In this document: in pieces, positions 1 to 7,012 of the stretch
Layout of the letters: every line of letters begins with the position of its first letter
How positions within the stretch are numbered: position 1 is the stretch's first letter
Assembly (NCBI GenBank): GCA_002422845.1
Contig: DITM01000029.1
Coordinates: forward strand, 7,284-15,675
Source of the DNA: Candidatus Paracaedibacteraceae bacterium UBA6184
GTDB taxonomy: Bacteria > Pseudomonadota > Alphaproteobacteria > UBA6184
Direction of reading: 5' to 3'
DNA: 8,392 nucleotides
Position numbers and translations under genes: made by a program
The notes under the pieces: model-generated
Databases searched by the model: none
What the model was told of the DNA's origin: nothing
The model's input: only the letters and a program-made list of their open reading frames with translations

Positions 1-821
1 CATATCCTAATCAATCTATGGGGCGTCCAATTCTGGGACCAACATCAAACATTCGATCCTTTAGTCGAGACATGATTGCACAATTTATGGCAGATCATTA
101 CTGCCCAAGTCGCATGGTTTTGGCAGCTGCAGGAAACATTGACCATGATGCGTTGTGTAAATTGGCAGAAGGATATTTTGGAACTCGCAAAGTATTAACT
201 CACGAGGCTCCAGCTCCATCAGTCTATACGGGGGGGCATTTTTATGAAAACCGTACATTAGAACAAGCCCATGTTGTGATGGGTATGGGGGGCATCAGCT
301 CTCACAGTGCAGACTATTACACCATGAATATTTATTCAGGTATATTGGGTGATGGCATGTCGTCACGCCTGTTCCAAGAAATTCGTGAAAAGCGTGGTTT
401 GGTTTATTCTATCTATAGTTTCCATTCATCCTATTCAGACACTGGAACATTTGGCATCTATGCGGGATGTGACCCACAAAGAGTTCCTGAATTAATTCCA
501 GCGGCGTTGAATGAATTAAAGCAGTTTCCAAATACGCTGACGGCTGAAGAAATCAGAAAAGCTAAAAATCAATCGAAAGCTCGCTTAACCATGTCGATGG
601 AAAGCACGTCAGGGCGTTGCCAACGTCTTGCCAATCAACTATTAATTTTTGATCGTGCGATCCCTCTTAATGAAATATCGGCAAAAATTGAAGCGGTAAC
701 ACAAGCTGATATAGTAGAGTTATCTTCAAAAATACTCCATACACCAGCTATATTAACGGCAATTGGAAAAGATTTAAAGCTTCCGTCTGTTGACGATATT
801 AATGCGATGTTAAGGGGCTAA
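1..821 (+). CDS. M16-family zinc peptidase (MPP-like), C-terminal part
   Basis: Partial gene; the reading frame is open to the left edge (first full codon at 3), so about 272 C-terminal residues are visible of a family usually near 420. The visible part begins with a stretch typical of the end of the first M16 half (MGRPILG, then NIRSFS). The second half carries the family signature SSRLFQEIREKRGLVYSIY at about 360-420, followed by DTGTFGIYAG; this region contains the conserved Arg/Tyr-type substrate-binding segment. The zinc motif HxxEH lies upstream of the window and cannot be checked. By family, such proteins resemble mitochondrial processing peptidase and the bacterial PepR/YmxG type; cellular substrates in bacteria are poorly known. 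The ATG at 18 is internal and should not be taken as the start. fdxA follows 6 bases after the stop, suggesting one transcript. Confidence 0.9.
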   Translation, partial: YPNQSMGRPILGPTSNIRSFSRDMIAQFMADHYCPSRMVLAAAGNIDHDALCKLAEGYFGTRKVLTHEAPAPSVYTGGHFYENRTLEQAHVVMGMGGISSHSADYYTMNIYSGILGDGMSSRLFQEIREKRGLVYSIYSFHSSYSDTGTFGIYAGCDPQRVPELIPAALNELKQFPNTLTAEEIRKAKNQSKARLTMSMESTSGRCQRLANQLLIFDRAIPLNEISAKIEAVTQADIVELSSKILHTPAILTAIGKDLKLPSVDDINAMLRG

Positions 822-827
822 ATCTAG

Positions 828-1166
828 ATGACCTATTGCGTAACAGGAGCCTGCGTTAATTGTAAATACACCGACTGCGTTGTCGTATGTCCGGTGGATT
901 GTTTTTACGAAGGTGAAAATATGTTGGTCATCAAACCAGAAGAATGTATCGATTGCGGGGTGTGCGTTTCAGAATGTCCCGCAAATGCGATTATTGCAGA
1001 TACCGAACCCGGTGCTGAAAAATGGGTGGAAATTAATGCAAAATACGCCAATCAATGGCCAAATATTCGCAAATTAAAACCCGCCCCTAAGGATGCCGAT
1101 GAGTGGTTAAACGTGCCCAATAAATTTGAAGACCATTTTAATCCTAGCCCTCCAAAAAATTCATGA
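828..1166 (+). CDS. fdxA: 7Fe ferredoxin ([3Fe-4S][4Fe-4S]) FdxA
   Basis: A 112-residue soluble electron carrier. The N-terminal half matches the Azotobacter FdI/FdxA type closely: CVNCKYTDC, then VCPVDCFYEGENMLVI, then CIDCGVCVSECP. By alignment with that family, Cys9, Cys17 and Cys50 would bind the 3Fe-4S cluster and Cys21, Cys40, Cys43 and Cys46 the 4Fe-4S cluster; Cys12 is the usual extra cysteine. Length and the C-terminal tail (KWVEINAKYANQWPNI) fit the family. The start has a purine-rich AAGGGG at 812-817, about 10 bases upstream. The gene sits 6 bases after the M16 gene and its TGA stop overlaps the ATG of the next gene (ATGA at 1163-1166), so translation of the three is probably coupled. 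It could be an electron partner of the large flavoprotein at 3758-6829, but that is inference. Confidence 0.96.
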   Translation: MTYCVTGACVNCKYTDCVVVCPVDCFYEGENMLVIKPEECIDCGVCVSECPANAIIADTEPGAEKWVEINAKYANQWPNIRKLKPAPKDADEWLNVPNKFEDHFNPSPPKNS

Positions 1167-1480
1167 CGCCCATTAAGCCCTATCAAACTCATGCGGTTTT
1201 ATATGTGTGGGCAACACCTGGTGCAGCAAAAGATCGCCTTGGCGAAATTGTACTGGATGCTGATCAACAACCAAATCTTAAAGTATATGTGACCGCCATC
1301 GCTGAAAAAGGGCTTGCTAACAAAGCAATCATTGCTCTTTTATCTAAAAAGCTGGGCATTGCAAAATCATTGTTTGAGATTATTGTGGGTGAAAAAGACC
1401 GCCACAAACGCATATTAATCCAAATGTCAGTAGATGAATTGGAGCGCTCATTAAAAGCTGCGACGGGGTCTTTGTTTTAA
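1163..1480 (+). CDS. DUF167/YggU family (UPF0235) protein
   Basis: A 105-residue protein of the DUF167 (YggU, UPF0235) family, whose biochemical role is not established. Family features are visible: an opening strand with VWATPGAAKDRLGEI (residues 15-29), the central EKGLANKAIIALLSKKLGI (48-66), and the closing VGEKDRHKRILIQ (75-87), equivalent to the family's G-x-x-S/D-R-x-K segment. No signal peptide or membrane segment, so cytoplasmic. There is no evident ribosome binding site; its ATG overlaps the fdxA stop, so it is probably translated by coupling. A diverged second copy with a signal peptide follows at 1567, making an unusual tandem pair. Confidence 0.88.
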   Translation: MTPIKPYQTHAVLYVWATPGAAKDRLGEIVLDADQQPNLKVYVTAIAEKGLANKAIIALLSKKLGIAKSLFEIIVGEKDRHKRILIQMSVDELERSLKAATGSLF

Positions 1481-1510
1481 AAACCCCCAACGAACACTCT
1501 TAAATAACAC

Positions 1511-1538
1511 TTGATCTTTATGCCTAATATTATATCTT
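1511..1538 (+). promoter_or_regulatory. possible weak promoter before the secreted DUF167 gene
   Basis: The 86-base gap between the two DUF167 genes contains TTGATC (1511-1516) and, after 16 bases, TATCTT (1533-1538) within a very AT-rich run. This is compatible with a sigma-70 promoter but both hexamers are imperfect, and AT-rich DNA gives such matches by chance. It is offered because the gap separates the second gene from the coupled upstream cluster. Confidence 0.22.
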
Positions 1539-1566
1539 TAAAAAAGAGATTACGTATGCATTTGAG

Positions 1567-2049
1567 ATGAAACCGCTTATTATTTTATTATTAAGCATTT
1601 TGCCCGTATCCTATGGAGGTTCCGTAGAGATAATGATGGTTTCCTTAATGGAGCTGCCGCCGTTGATACAGGAGGCTGTCTCAAACTATTATCCATCGAC
1701 TTCAAACTCTTCTCATGTCTTGCCTCCTTTTCAATGTGCTGAAACCAGAAAGAGTTGGGTTTTGTATGTGTTTGCGATTCCGGATTCACCCGTGAACGGT
1801 CTTGGCGGAGTTTTCTACGATCCTTCTAGAAATCAGTATTACCTTCGTGTGAAAGTCATGACCCCCGCTAAAAAGGGAAGCGCTAATACTGCAATCACCC
1901 ATCTGCTTGCTCAAATATTAAAGATCGATCAATCGCAGATTAATATCATCAGCGGTGAAATGGATCACTGCAAAAAAATTAGTATATTGGCTGTGTCGGA
2001 AAATGAATTAGAACGTTTGCTGTCGGCGATCAAGAAAGGTAGTTTATAG
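1567..2049 (+). CDS. exported DUF167-domain protein, paralogue of upstream gene
   Basis: A 160-residue protein. Residues 1-17 form a short hydrophobic signal peptide (MKPLIILLLSILPVSYG), probably cleaved near GG at 17-18. Residues 18-62 are a linker without recognised family. Residues 63-152 align along their whole length with the neighbouring DUF167 protein: VLYVFAIP / VLYVWATP, KKGSANTAITHLLAQIL / EKGLANKAIIALLSKKL, IISGEMDHCKKISI / IIVGEKDRHKRILI and NELERLL / DELERSL. By eye roughly a third to two-fifths of the domain is identical. The family's conserved Arg in the D-R-H-K segment is His/Cys here, so the original function may be changed. No in-frame start lies just upstream, and no clear ribosome binding site is visible. 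Function unknown; an exported DUF167 is unusual because the family is normally cytoplasmic. Confidence 0.8.
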   Translation: MKPLIILLLSILPVSYGGSVEIMMVSLMELPPLIQEAVSNYYPSTSNSSHVLPPFQCAETRKSWVLYVFAIPDSPVNGLGGVFYDPSRNQYYLRVKVMTPAKKGSANTAITHLLAQILKIDQSQINIISGEMDHCKKISILAVSENELERLLSAIKKGSL

Positions 2050-2508
2050 GACGCTCCAGCGTGCGATCCAATCCATAGTCAAATACGGATTGTTCGATTA
2101 CAAAAAATCGTTACTCTGTTCATAGAGTGTTAAGAAATGTCTGATAGGTTAAAGATGCTGGTTAGTTCACGGACTGTGTGGTCTGTGCGTATAGCTTACT
2201 TTGGGCTGAGAGATTCACGACGTATATGTTGAACCTTAGTCGAAGGGGACTGTTCTGTCAAGAACAGATGCCCCATCAATCCTTAAAAAGTGTTAATCTT
2301 TTAGAGGAAATGGAGAAGCTGTATGTTGTGGTGGGTAAAACCGGGAGCAGGTTTTTCGGCGGAGGGCCGCCAGCAAAGTGGGTCATTCACGGAGGGCCCC
2401 ATCGGGGCACGAGGCCAAAAGGGCTAAATTTTCAGATACTCATTCAGTTTTATAGATAAAGTTTCAAAATATATACGATCCAATCTGACGGATGCAGCGG
2501 CGCGGTGC
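2050..2508. other. gene-free gap rich in hairpins; candidate structured RNA or element remnant
   Basis: No convincing protein gene lies in this 459-base gap. It contains a chain of short inverted repeats, paired as follows: 2051-2055/2058-2062, 2069-2074/2087-2092, 2095-2099/2106-2110, 2113-2117/2124-2128, 2168-2174/2181-2187 (one G-U), 2250-2256/2261-2267 extended by 2245-2248/2271-2274, 2337-2342/2350-2355, 2358-2362/2367-2371 and 2396-2400/2404-2408. The part from about 2340 to 2420 is far richer in G+C than the flanking genes. None of the hairpins is followed by a T run, so they are not plain terminators. The pattern suggests a folded RNA, but I could not match it to RNase P RNA, tmRNA, SRP RNA, 6S RNA or a TPP riboswitch. 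Strand is undetermined. Confidence 0.4.
2245..2274. repeat. strong inverted repeat (hairpin)
   Basis: The arms CTGTTCT (2250-2256) and AGAACAG (2261-2267) are perfect complements around a 4-base loop GTCA. GGGG (2245-2248) pairs with CCCC (2271-2274) across a small uneven internal loop, giving 11 pairs in 30 bases. It is the most stable-looking hairpin of the gap. No T tract follows on the plus strand (ATCAATCC), nor is there a long one on the other, which argues against an intrinsic terminator. Confidence 0.7.
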
Positions 2509-3804
2509 CTAATAATTATACGATGCTGAAATCATGATCTCTATATCATGATCGCCTTTTAATGCATGGGGAATATTTCGTTCACCCACATATGTCTTGG
2601 CATTGTGATGAATCAATTTTGCATGCAAGGTTAATGGGTTTACAGGATCTGTCCACTCAACACCAACGTGCCCTGAAAAGTGCCCATAAGCATTTATTAC
2701 AACCCCGGCATCAAACTCAAACATACCATATATACTGGTGGGAAGAACGTATCGAACACTTGGAGTAAACTCTATGGATTTAGCAGGGTAATAGACAGTC
2801 TCTATGCCTAAGTTTACCCACAGATTTGGGTTAACTTGATATCCTGAAACGATCTCTAACGACAACCCATTGCGTGTGAAATAAAAATTTACATCCGGCA
2901 ATCGGATACCGTGGCATGTAAATGTTCGTACGGTTGGATCGCCTGTTTTAATAAAATCCCAATATCCTTTCAGGAATGAATACGTTGTGCTGCTGCACAA
3001 TAATGAGACAAGCCCACCGTATTGAATATTGTCCATATTAAATCTGGGATAATACAATGTATAATATTTATTAATGTACCCAATGTCCGAAACATCAGCA
3101 TCAACAATTCCTGATTTTGTTTTAGCTGTATACGAGACTGGAGCAGTTTTTCCTCGGAAATAGGCTCCAAAATATGCGATATGCCCATTGAAACGATATG
3201 TCCACTCAGCAATTTCATGAGAAAGCCTGGCTTCATTGTTCAGACCTCCCGCAAAGATTGGAAGCGCTTGTATATGTTTTTGGGCGTTAAACGGTCCTTT
3301 TGTTAAGGCACACTCTGTAAAATCTGCATGATGTATGGAATGAAAATAATACCATAATACGGAATCTATTTCTTTGCTATGACCCGCAACTTGAACTTCA
3401 TATCCAGCAAAGGGTGAATTGCAAAAAGCTCTCTTTGCGCGAGCATGCCCAAATTCATGGTATGCAGGTAAATAGGGCCACCACTTTTCTTTTAATATCC
3501 AGTTGTCTTGCAATTCATTAAGGTTTTCTCCAAGATACGGCATGTGCAGAATGACGTCGGCAATGACTAAGGCTGATCTGGAAATTTCACCATCTGTCAT
3601 TTTTGTGGCTTGGTCAAACGCCCAGCTATATCCCTGTATGGTTGTTAAGGGTAAATGCTTCATCCCTTCGTTAGAGTTAAAAGACTCATCGTACCCCAAG
3701 GACAACGTGATGCGTCGTTTAGCGGAGGGCGCAGACTCAGCTGCGATGGCTGTTGCGTTAGTTAGGAGCAACAGCCCCCAATATAATTTCTTCCAACCGT
3801 TCAT
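2509..3804 (-). CDS. exported HEFGH-motif putative metalloprotease, beta-rich C-terminus
   Basis: A 431-residue protein I do not recognise by name. Residues 1-22 form a signal peptide (MNGWKKLYWGLLLLTNATAIA, likely cleaved after AIA or AA). HEFGH at 116-120 matches the HExxH zinc-binding and catalytic motif of many metallopeptidases, set in PYLPAYHEFGHARAKRAF. A candidate third ligand is Glu191 in GGLNNEARLSHEIAE (186-200), or His196. From about residue 300 the sequence alternates polar and hydrophobic residues (strands near 313-325, 327-339, 346-366, 372-383, 390-400) and ends in YNY, as in outer-membrane beta-barrels. The start is supported by AAGGAA five bases upstream and by the signal peptide beginning exactly there. 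The start lies inside the end of the upstream oxidoreductase gene, so the two are cotranscribed. Protease activity and membrane location are inferred, not shown. Confidence 0.75.
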   Translation of the reverse strand: MNGWKKLYWGLLLLTNATAIAAESAPSAKRRITLSLGYDESFNSNEGMKHLPLTTIQGYSWAFDQATKMTDGEISRSALVIADVILHMPYLGENLNELQDNWILKEKWWPYLPAYHEFGHARAKRAFCNSPFAGYEVQVAGHSKEIDSVLWYYFHSIHHADFTECALTKGPFNAQKHIQALPIFAGGLNNEARLSHEIAEWTYRFNGHIAYFGAYFRGKTAPVSYTAKTKSGIVDADVSDIGYINKYYTLYYPRFNMDNIQYGGLVSLLCSSTTYSFLKGYWDFIKTGDPTVRTFTCHGIRLPDVNFYFTRNGLSLEIVSGYQVNPNLWVNLGIETVYYPAKSIEFTPSVRYVLPTSIYGMFEFDAGVVINAYGHFSGHVGVEWTDPVNPLTLHAKLIHHNAKTYVGERNIPHALKGDHDIEIMISASYNY

Positions 3805-6800
3805 TTTTATTCCTTTTATTCACTGTAGGATATGAGAGTTTCTGTATGTTTTCAATACTTTTCGCACACCCAAATTGAACAGAGACAAAACCAGTCTCTG
3901 GATCAGTAACGGTATATATGCATTGGGCGCAAACCTGTTTCATCATACATTGCAAATGAGTGTGAACAAATGTATAGCAAGGTATGTGCAGCGTCTTAAA
4001 GCTGTGTTTAAACGATTCAATAAAACCCAGATCGCCTGCTATAAACACAACATCAAAGCCTTTAAAATCAGCGGGTTTAATATCGGCGATCTCTGCAACA
4101 ATTTGATGATAGGAATTAGAGATATGGCTTCTAATGGGGTGCGTCACATCGACAGTCGCACGTGGATCTGTGATGAACAACACTTGATAATCTGATGGAA
4201 AATCTAAGGTTGATCCTGCTGGCCCCATTAGAAATACGCGTTCATTCAATTGCAATTCAGCCAGCTTGTGGGTTGTTGCACCAACGACTTGAATTTTGAA
4301 TTTTATGCGGCCTGTGGCTTTATCTACAGTGGTCGGGGACAGGGGGATAGCCTCTGTAAAACCAACCCCATAGGGTTGCAGTTTAAAGAATTGACCCGGT
4401 TGATAGGTTCTTACAGCTGCCGGTGAATGTATCGTTAACTGAATCCATTCAGACTCCACACTAATATCCGTTATCGTGCTAACAAAATCAGCCGCAGTGA
4501 AATCTTTTCGATGTGGAGGTGTTAGTATTAACTGTGCATGAATTTCTGGCGCAGCCCTCTTTGCGCTGGCTAACGCCTTAACAACGCTGCCAGAATAGTC
4601 GGGATGTAAATCGCCAAGGTACGATACATATCGACCGTCTTCTGTTTTGGAGACAAAAAAAGATTCGGCAGTAAGCGGTTTGAAAAAGTGTCCGTCCAAT
4701 TTCAACTCAGGTAATTCTTGCGCCAGCACAGTGTTGGGTTTTGTTCCTGCTGCAACCAACAAGGTTTTTAATGCTATTCGTTGTGGGGCGCCCTTAATAT
4801 TAAACTCTACTGCGTCTAAACGATCATGATCATCTGCAATGATGTTAAGGGGGATTGCGTGTTCCACAAGTCGAACCCCTTCCATCAATGCGCTTTTTAG
4901 CTCATGTGGGTTTAATCGATACGACGGAGCATCTTGAATACGCTTGCGATAATACAGTGTAACTCCACCCCATTCATTCAGGTAAGGCAGATAATTGGGG
5001 TTTCGATTTTCATGCGCAGCCATTAAAGTTTCATCCAGCAGAATTTTCCCATGATTTAAAAACGTTGCTGCAACGATAGGATCAACAGTTAGTATTTCAT
5101 TGGCTTTATCAATCCCATTTTGCGCGACTATCGTTTGATAGCGTTGATAAAAATTCATGACTTGGTGGGGATAATAGGCTAGGGCTTCGGTTGCCGTATC
5201 GACGGCGGTTAAGCCTGCTCCAATCACGGCTAAGGGTAACTGGATGCGCAGCGTTGTTTTGGAATCAAGTTTTGCAGCATCCCCTAAATGAAGCGCCATT
5301 AAGAAATCAGACGCTAATCGCACCCCAGGAATTGTCATATTTTCCAGAGACAACAAGGTGGGTGATCCTGCTCCTAAACACAGCGCAACATGATCAAATC
5401 CATGCTCATAAAAAGCCCCATTTAATGTCATGCTGCTGCCCAGGCGAACGCCATCCAAACAGTGATATAAGGCTCGACGTTCTAACAACAACCGTATCAC
5501 AAACAAAAAGTTCTTTTCCCAGCGCACTGTTATTCCGTATTCAGCAACGCCACCGAATCCTTTTGCATAACGTTCGGATAATTGTTCATAATGATCAGCA
5601 ATATTTTTTATGGGAATGGACGGATCTTTTAACTGGATGGGTAAAGGCTCGATTTTTAAACCATCAATAGCGGTAACACGATGACCCATCTGCATCATTA
5701 AATGAGACAACGCAAACCCAGACGGGCCCTGTCCAACAACCAATACATGATATCCAGAATCCGAAGCTGGGTAGGGGGCGTTTAAATTTAAAGGATTCCA
5801 TCGGGTCAACACGCTATAAATCTCAAACCCATACGGTAGGTCTAATACTTGTTTTAATAATCGAGTTTCAATGGATGGAATATCCACAGGATCCTGTTTT
5901 TGAAAAATACAACTGCGGGAACAATCATAACAAATGCGATGTCCGGTTGCAGCAACCATAGGATTATCCAAGGTTACCACCGCCAACGCAGCGATGACTT
6001 GTCCATGTTCAAACAAAACATTCATCTCGGATATTTTTTGATCCAGGGGGCATCCCGACAAAGGTTGACCCAGTTCGTCGTTTTTAAAGACCCCTTCATT
6101 GGATTTAAATCCCGTACGACACGTGTCTTTTTCCCGATCATGACATTTGATGCAATAATAGGCCTCGTCCACGGCATGGGGTGTTGTTATACCATTATCC
6201 GTGACATCAAACCCTGTTCGCGGTTTAATCGTTGGCGAACTAATAACACCCTGTAAATCCGGATGTGTTGGAAACCGCTGTTGCGGATCTATCGCTTGGG
6301 GTTTTTTAAATAAGAAACCACGTTCATGACGCCGCTGTCCTTCCTCCGAATAAAATGCCCAGGCGGTATACTGTCGAAACAACTGTACTACTTTTTCATC
6401 TTGGCGACTCAATGCAGCCAGAGCCAACTGCGCAAAATAAACCTCATTCGTCGGATCAATCGACTGCCCTAAATGATTGGAAAGTTCTAATACTACAGTA
6501 TCTCCATCAATTGATTCTGCGGATGAATACGTATATAAAACATCGCGTTGAATAAAGTTGCGCTTAAACTGACTGGCTAAGCGAAATTGATGGTGTGCGT
6601 CATAATACTCTTGTACGGCATTATGCAACCCAAATAGATCCACGATAAAGGATTCTATCGCCATGGCTAGCGGAACAAGTATGTCGGGGGCGACAGGCGT
6701 TGATTCATAAACATCAGCGTATAATTGCGGATCCGATCGACTGAGATGGTTTAAGAAATGCTGATGTACTGTCGATAGTTTTTCACTGTCGTACAGATCT

Positions 6801-6829
6801 TGCCACTGAAAGCCAAACTTTAATGCCAT
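3758..6829 (-). CDS. fused GltD-like / PyrK-like (NfnB-NfnA-type) flavoprotein
   Basis: About 1023 residues from the chosen ATG. Residues 1-220: no recognised domain. Residues 223-310: GltD-like Fe-S region, with CIKCHDREKDTC (226-237), GCPLDQKISEMN (259-270) and CYDCSRSC (300-307). Residues 360-760: FAD/NAD(P) module with VVGQGPSG (364-371) and a second Rossmann motif VIGAGLTAVD (535-544). Residues 780-990: PyrK/NfnA-like reductase with RTYQPGQFF (807-815) and Cys961, Cys967, Cys970 and Cys988 spaced like a 2Fe-2S site. The usual GGGxGxAP nucleotide motif of that last module is not visible. By family, such proteins move electrons between NAD(P)H and a ferredoxin or another acceptor; bifurcation as in NfnAB is only a possibility. 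The frame stays open to an ATG at 7030, but that would overlap the divergent gene. The start at 6829 gives MALKFGFQWQDLYD, which I recall as like the start of relatives; ATG 6871 is the alternative. Confidence 0.88.
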   Translation of the reverse strand: MALKFGFQWQDLYDSEKLSTVHQHFLNHLSRSDPQLYADVYESTPVAPDILVPLAMAIESFIVDLFGLHNAVQEYYDAHHQFRLASQFKRNFIQRDVLYTYSSAESIDGDTVVLELSNHLGQSIDPTNEVYFAQLALAALSRQDEKVVQLFRQYTAWAFYSEEGQRRHERGFLFKKPQAIDPQQRFPTHPDLQGVISSPTIKPRTGFDVTDNGITTPHAVDEAYYCIKCHDREKDTCRTGFKSNEGVFKNDELGQPLSGCPLDQKISEMNVLFEHGQVIAALAVVTLDNPMVAATGHRICYDCSRSCIFQKQDPVDIPSIETRLLKQVLDLPYGFEIYSVLTRWNPLNLNAPYPASDSGYHVLVVGQGPSGFALSHLMMQMGHRVTAIDGLKIEPLPIQLKDPSIPIKNIADHYEQLSERYAKGFGGVAEYGITVRWEKNFLFVIRLLLERRALYHCLDGVRLGSSMTLNGAFYEHGFDHVALCLGAGSPTLLSLENMTIPGVRLASDFLMALHLGDAAKLDSKTTLRIQLPLAVIGAGLTAVDTATEALAYYPHQVMNFYQRYQTIVAQNGIDKANEILTVDPIVAATFLNHGKILLDETLMAAHENRNPNYLPYLNEWGGVTLYYRKRIQDAPSYRLNPHELKSALMEGVRLVEHAIPLNIIADDHDRLDAVEFNIKGAPQRIALKTLLVAAGTKPNTVLAQELPELKLDGHFFKPLTAESFFVSKTEDGRYVSYLGDLHPDYSGSVVKALASAKRAAPEIHAQLILTPPHRKDFTAADFVSTITDISVESEWIQLTIHSPAAVRTYQPGQFFKLQPYGVGFTEAIPLSPTTVDKATGRIKFKIQVVGATTHKLAELQLNERVFLMGPAGSTLDFPSDYQVLFITDPRATVDVTHPIRSHISNSYHQIVAEIADIKPADFKGFDVVFIAGDLGFIESFKHSFKTLHIPCYTFVHTHLQCMMKQVCAQCIYTVTDPETGFVSVQFGCAKSIENIQKLSYPTVNKRNKNERLEEIILGAVAPN
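3810..3815 (-). promoter_or_regulatory. ribosome binding site inside upstream gene
   Basis: On the minus strand this reads AAGGAA, five bases before the ATG at 3804. It lies within the last codons of the oxidoreductase gene and decides the start of the exported metalloprotease-like protein, supporting a 47-base overlap of the two genes in different frames. Confidence 0.65.
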
Positions 6830-6963
6830 TAAGGATCTCGATATATAACTGACCTGATGAAGTGTTATCATATTCAGTGGGATTAATGCTAGATTTATGA
6901 GATCGTTATATCTTCGTCCCTGGCAACGAGCCATTCCCTCTTCATTCCCCAAAACACATTCAT

Positions 6964-6993
6964 TTGACTTTTTGACAGCTGTCCCTATATACA
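6964..6993 (+). promoter_or_regulatory. putative sigma-70 promoter for F-box gene
   Basis: TTGACT (6964-6969) is followed after 16-18 bases by TATATA (6986-6991) or TATACA (6988-6993). A second TTGACA (6972-6977) lies too close to pair with the same -10 box. The signals lie 20-50 bases before the start of the divergent gene, in the 183-base gap between the two gene starts. The minus-strand promoter for the oxidoreductase should lie in the same gap; TATGAT on the minus strand (about 6869-6874) is a possible -10 without a good -35. Confidence 0.5.
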
Positions 6994-7000
6994 GTCCTAT

Positions 7001-7005
7001 AGGAG
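7001..7005 (+). promoter_or_regulatory. ribosome binding site AGGAG
   Basis: AGGAG is seven bases before the ATG at 7013, a good match in sequence and spacing, and the protein opens with a signal peptide, so this start is secure. It also argues against the divergent oxidoreductase using the far upstream ATG at 7030. Confidence 0.8.
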
Positions 7006-7012
7006 CCCCATT

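Noticed and set aside
2200..2280. TPP riboswitch or tmRNA
   Set aside because: GGGCTGAGAGATTC and TTGAACCT recall the TPP aptamer and the start of tmRNA, but the remaining conserved parts (the TPP P4/P5 core, or the tmRNA tag frame and T-arm) are missing and no thiamine gene follows.
2300..2420. RNase P RNA
   Set aside because: GAGGAAA and a GGGAGC loop look like fragments of conserved RNase P elements, but the following bases differ and the ACAGAA region is absent.
2178..2459. 93-codon plus-strand open frame in the gap
   Set aside because: Composition is unlike a protein (rich in Trp, Arg, Gly and Cys around the GC-rich hairpins), there is no ribosome binding site, no recognisable domain, and it runs across several stable inverted repeats.
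2061..2460. Group II intron
   Set aside because: The segment begins GTGCG as group II introns do, but no domain V hairpin and no reverse transcriptase frame could be found, so the resemblance is too slight.
2970..3236. 88-codon minus-strand frame inside the exported protease-like gene
   Set aside because: It is a shadow in another frame of the well-supported 431-residue protein.
5191..5670. 159-codon plus-strand open frame
   Set aside because: It lies antisense to the FAD-binding part of the oxidoreductase, whose motifs are clear; no domain or ribosome binding site is seen.
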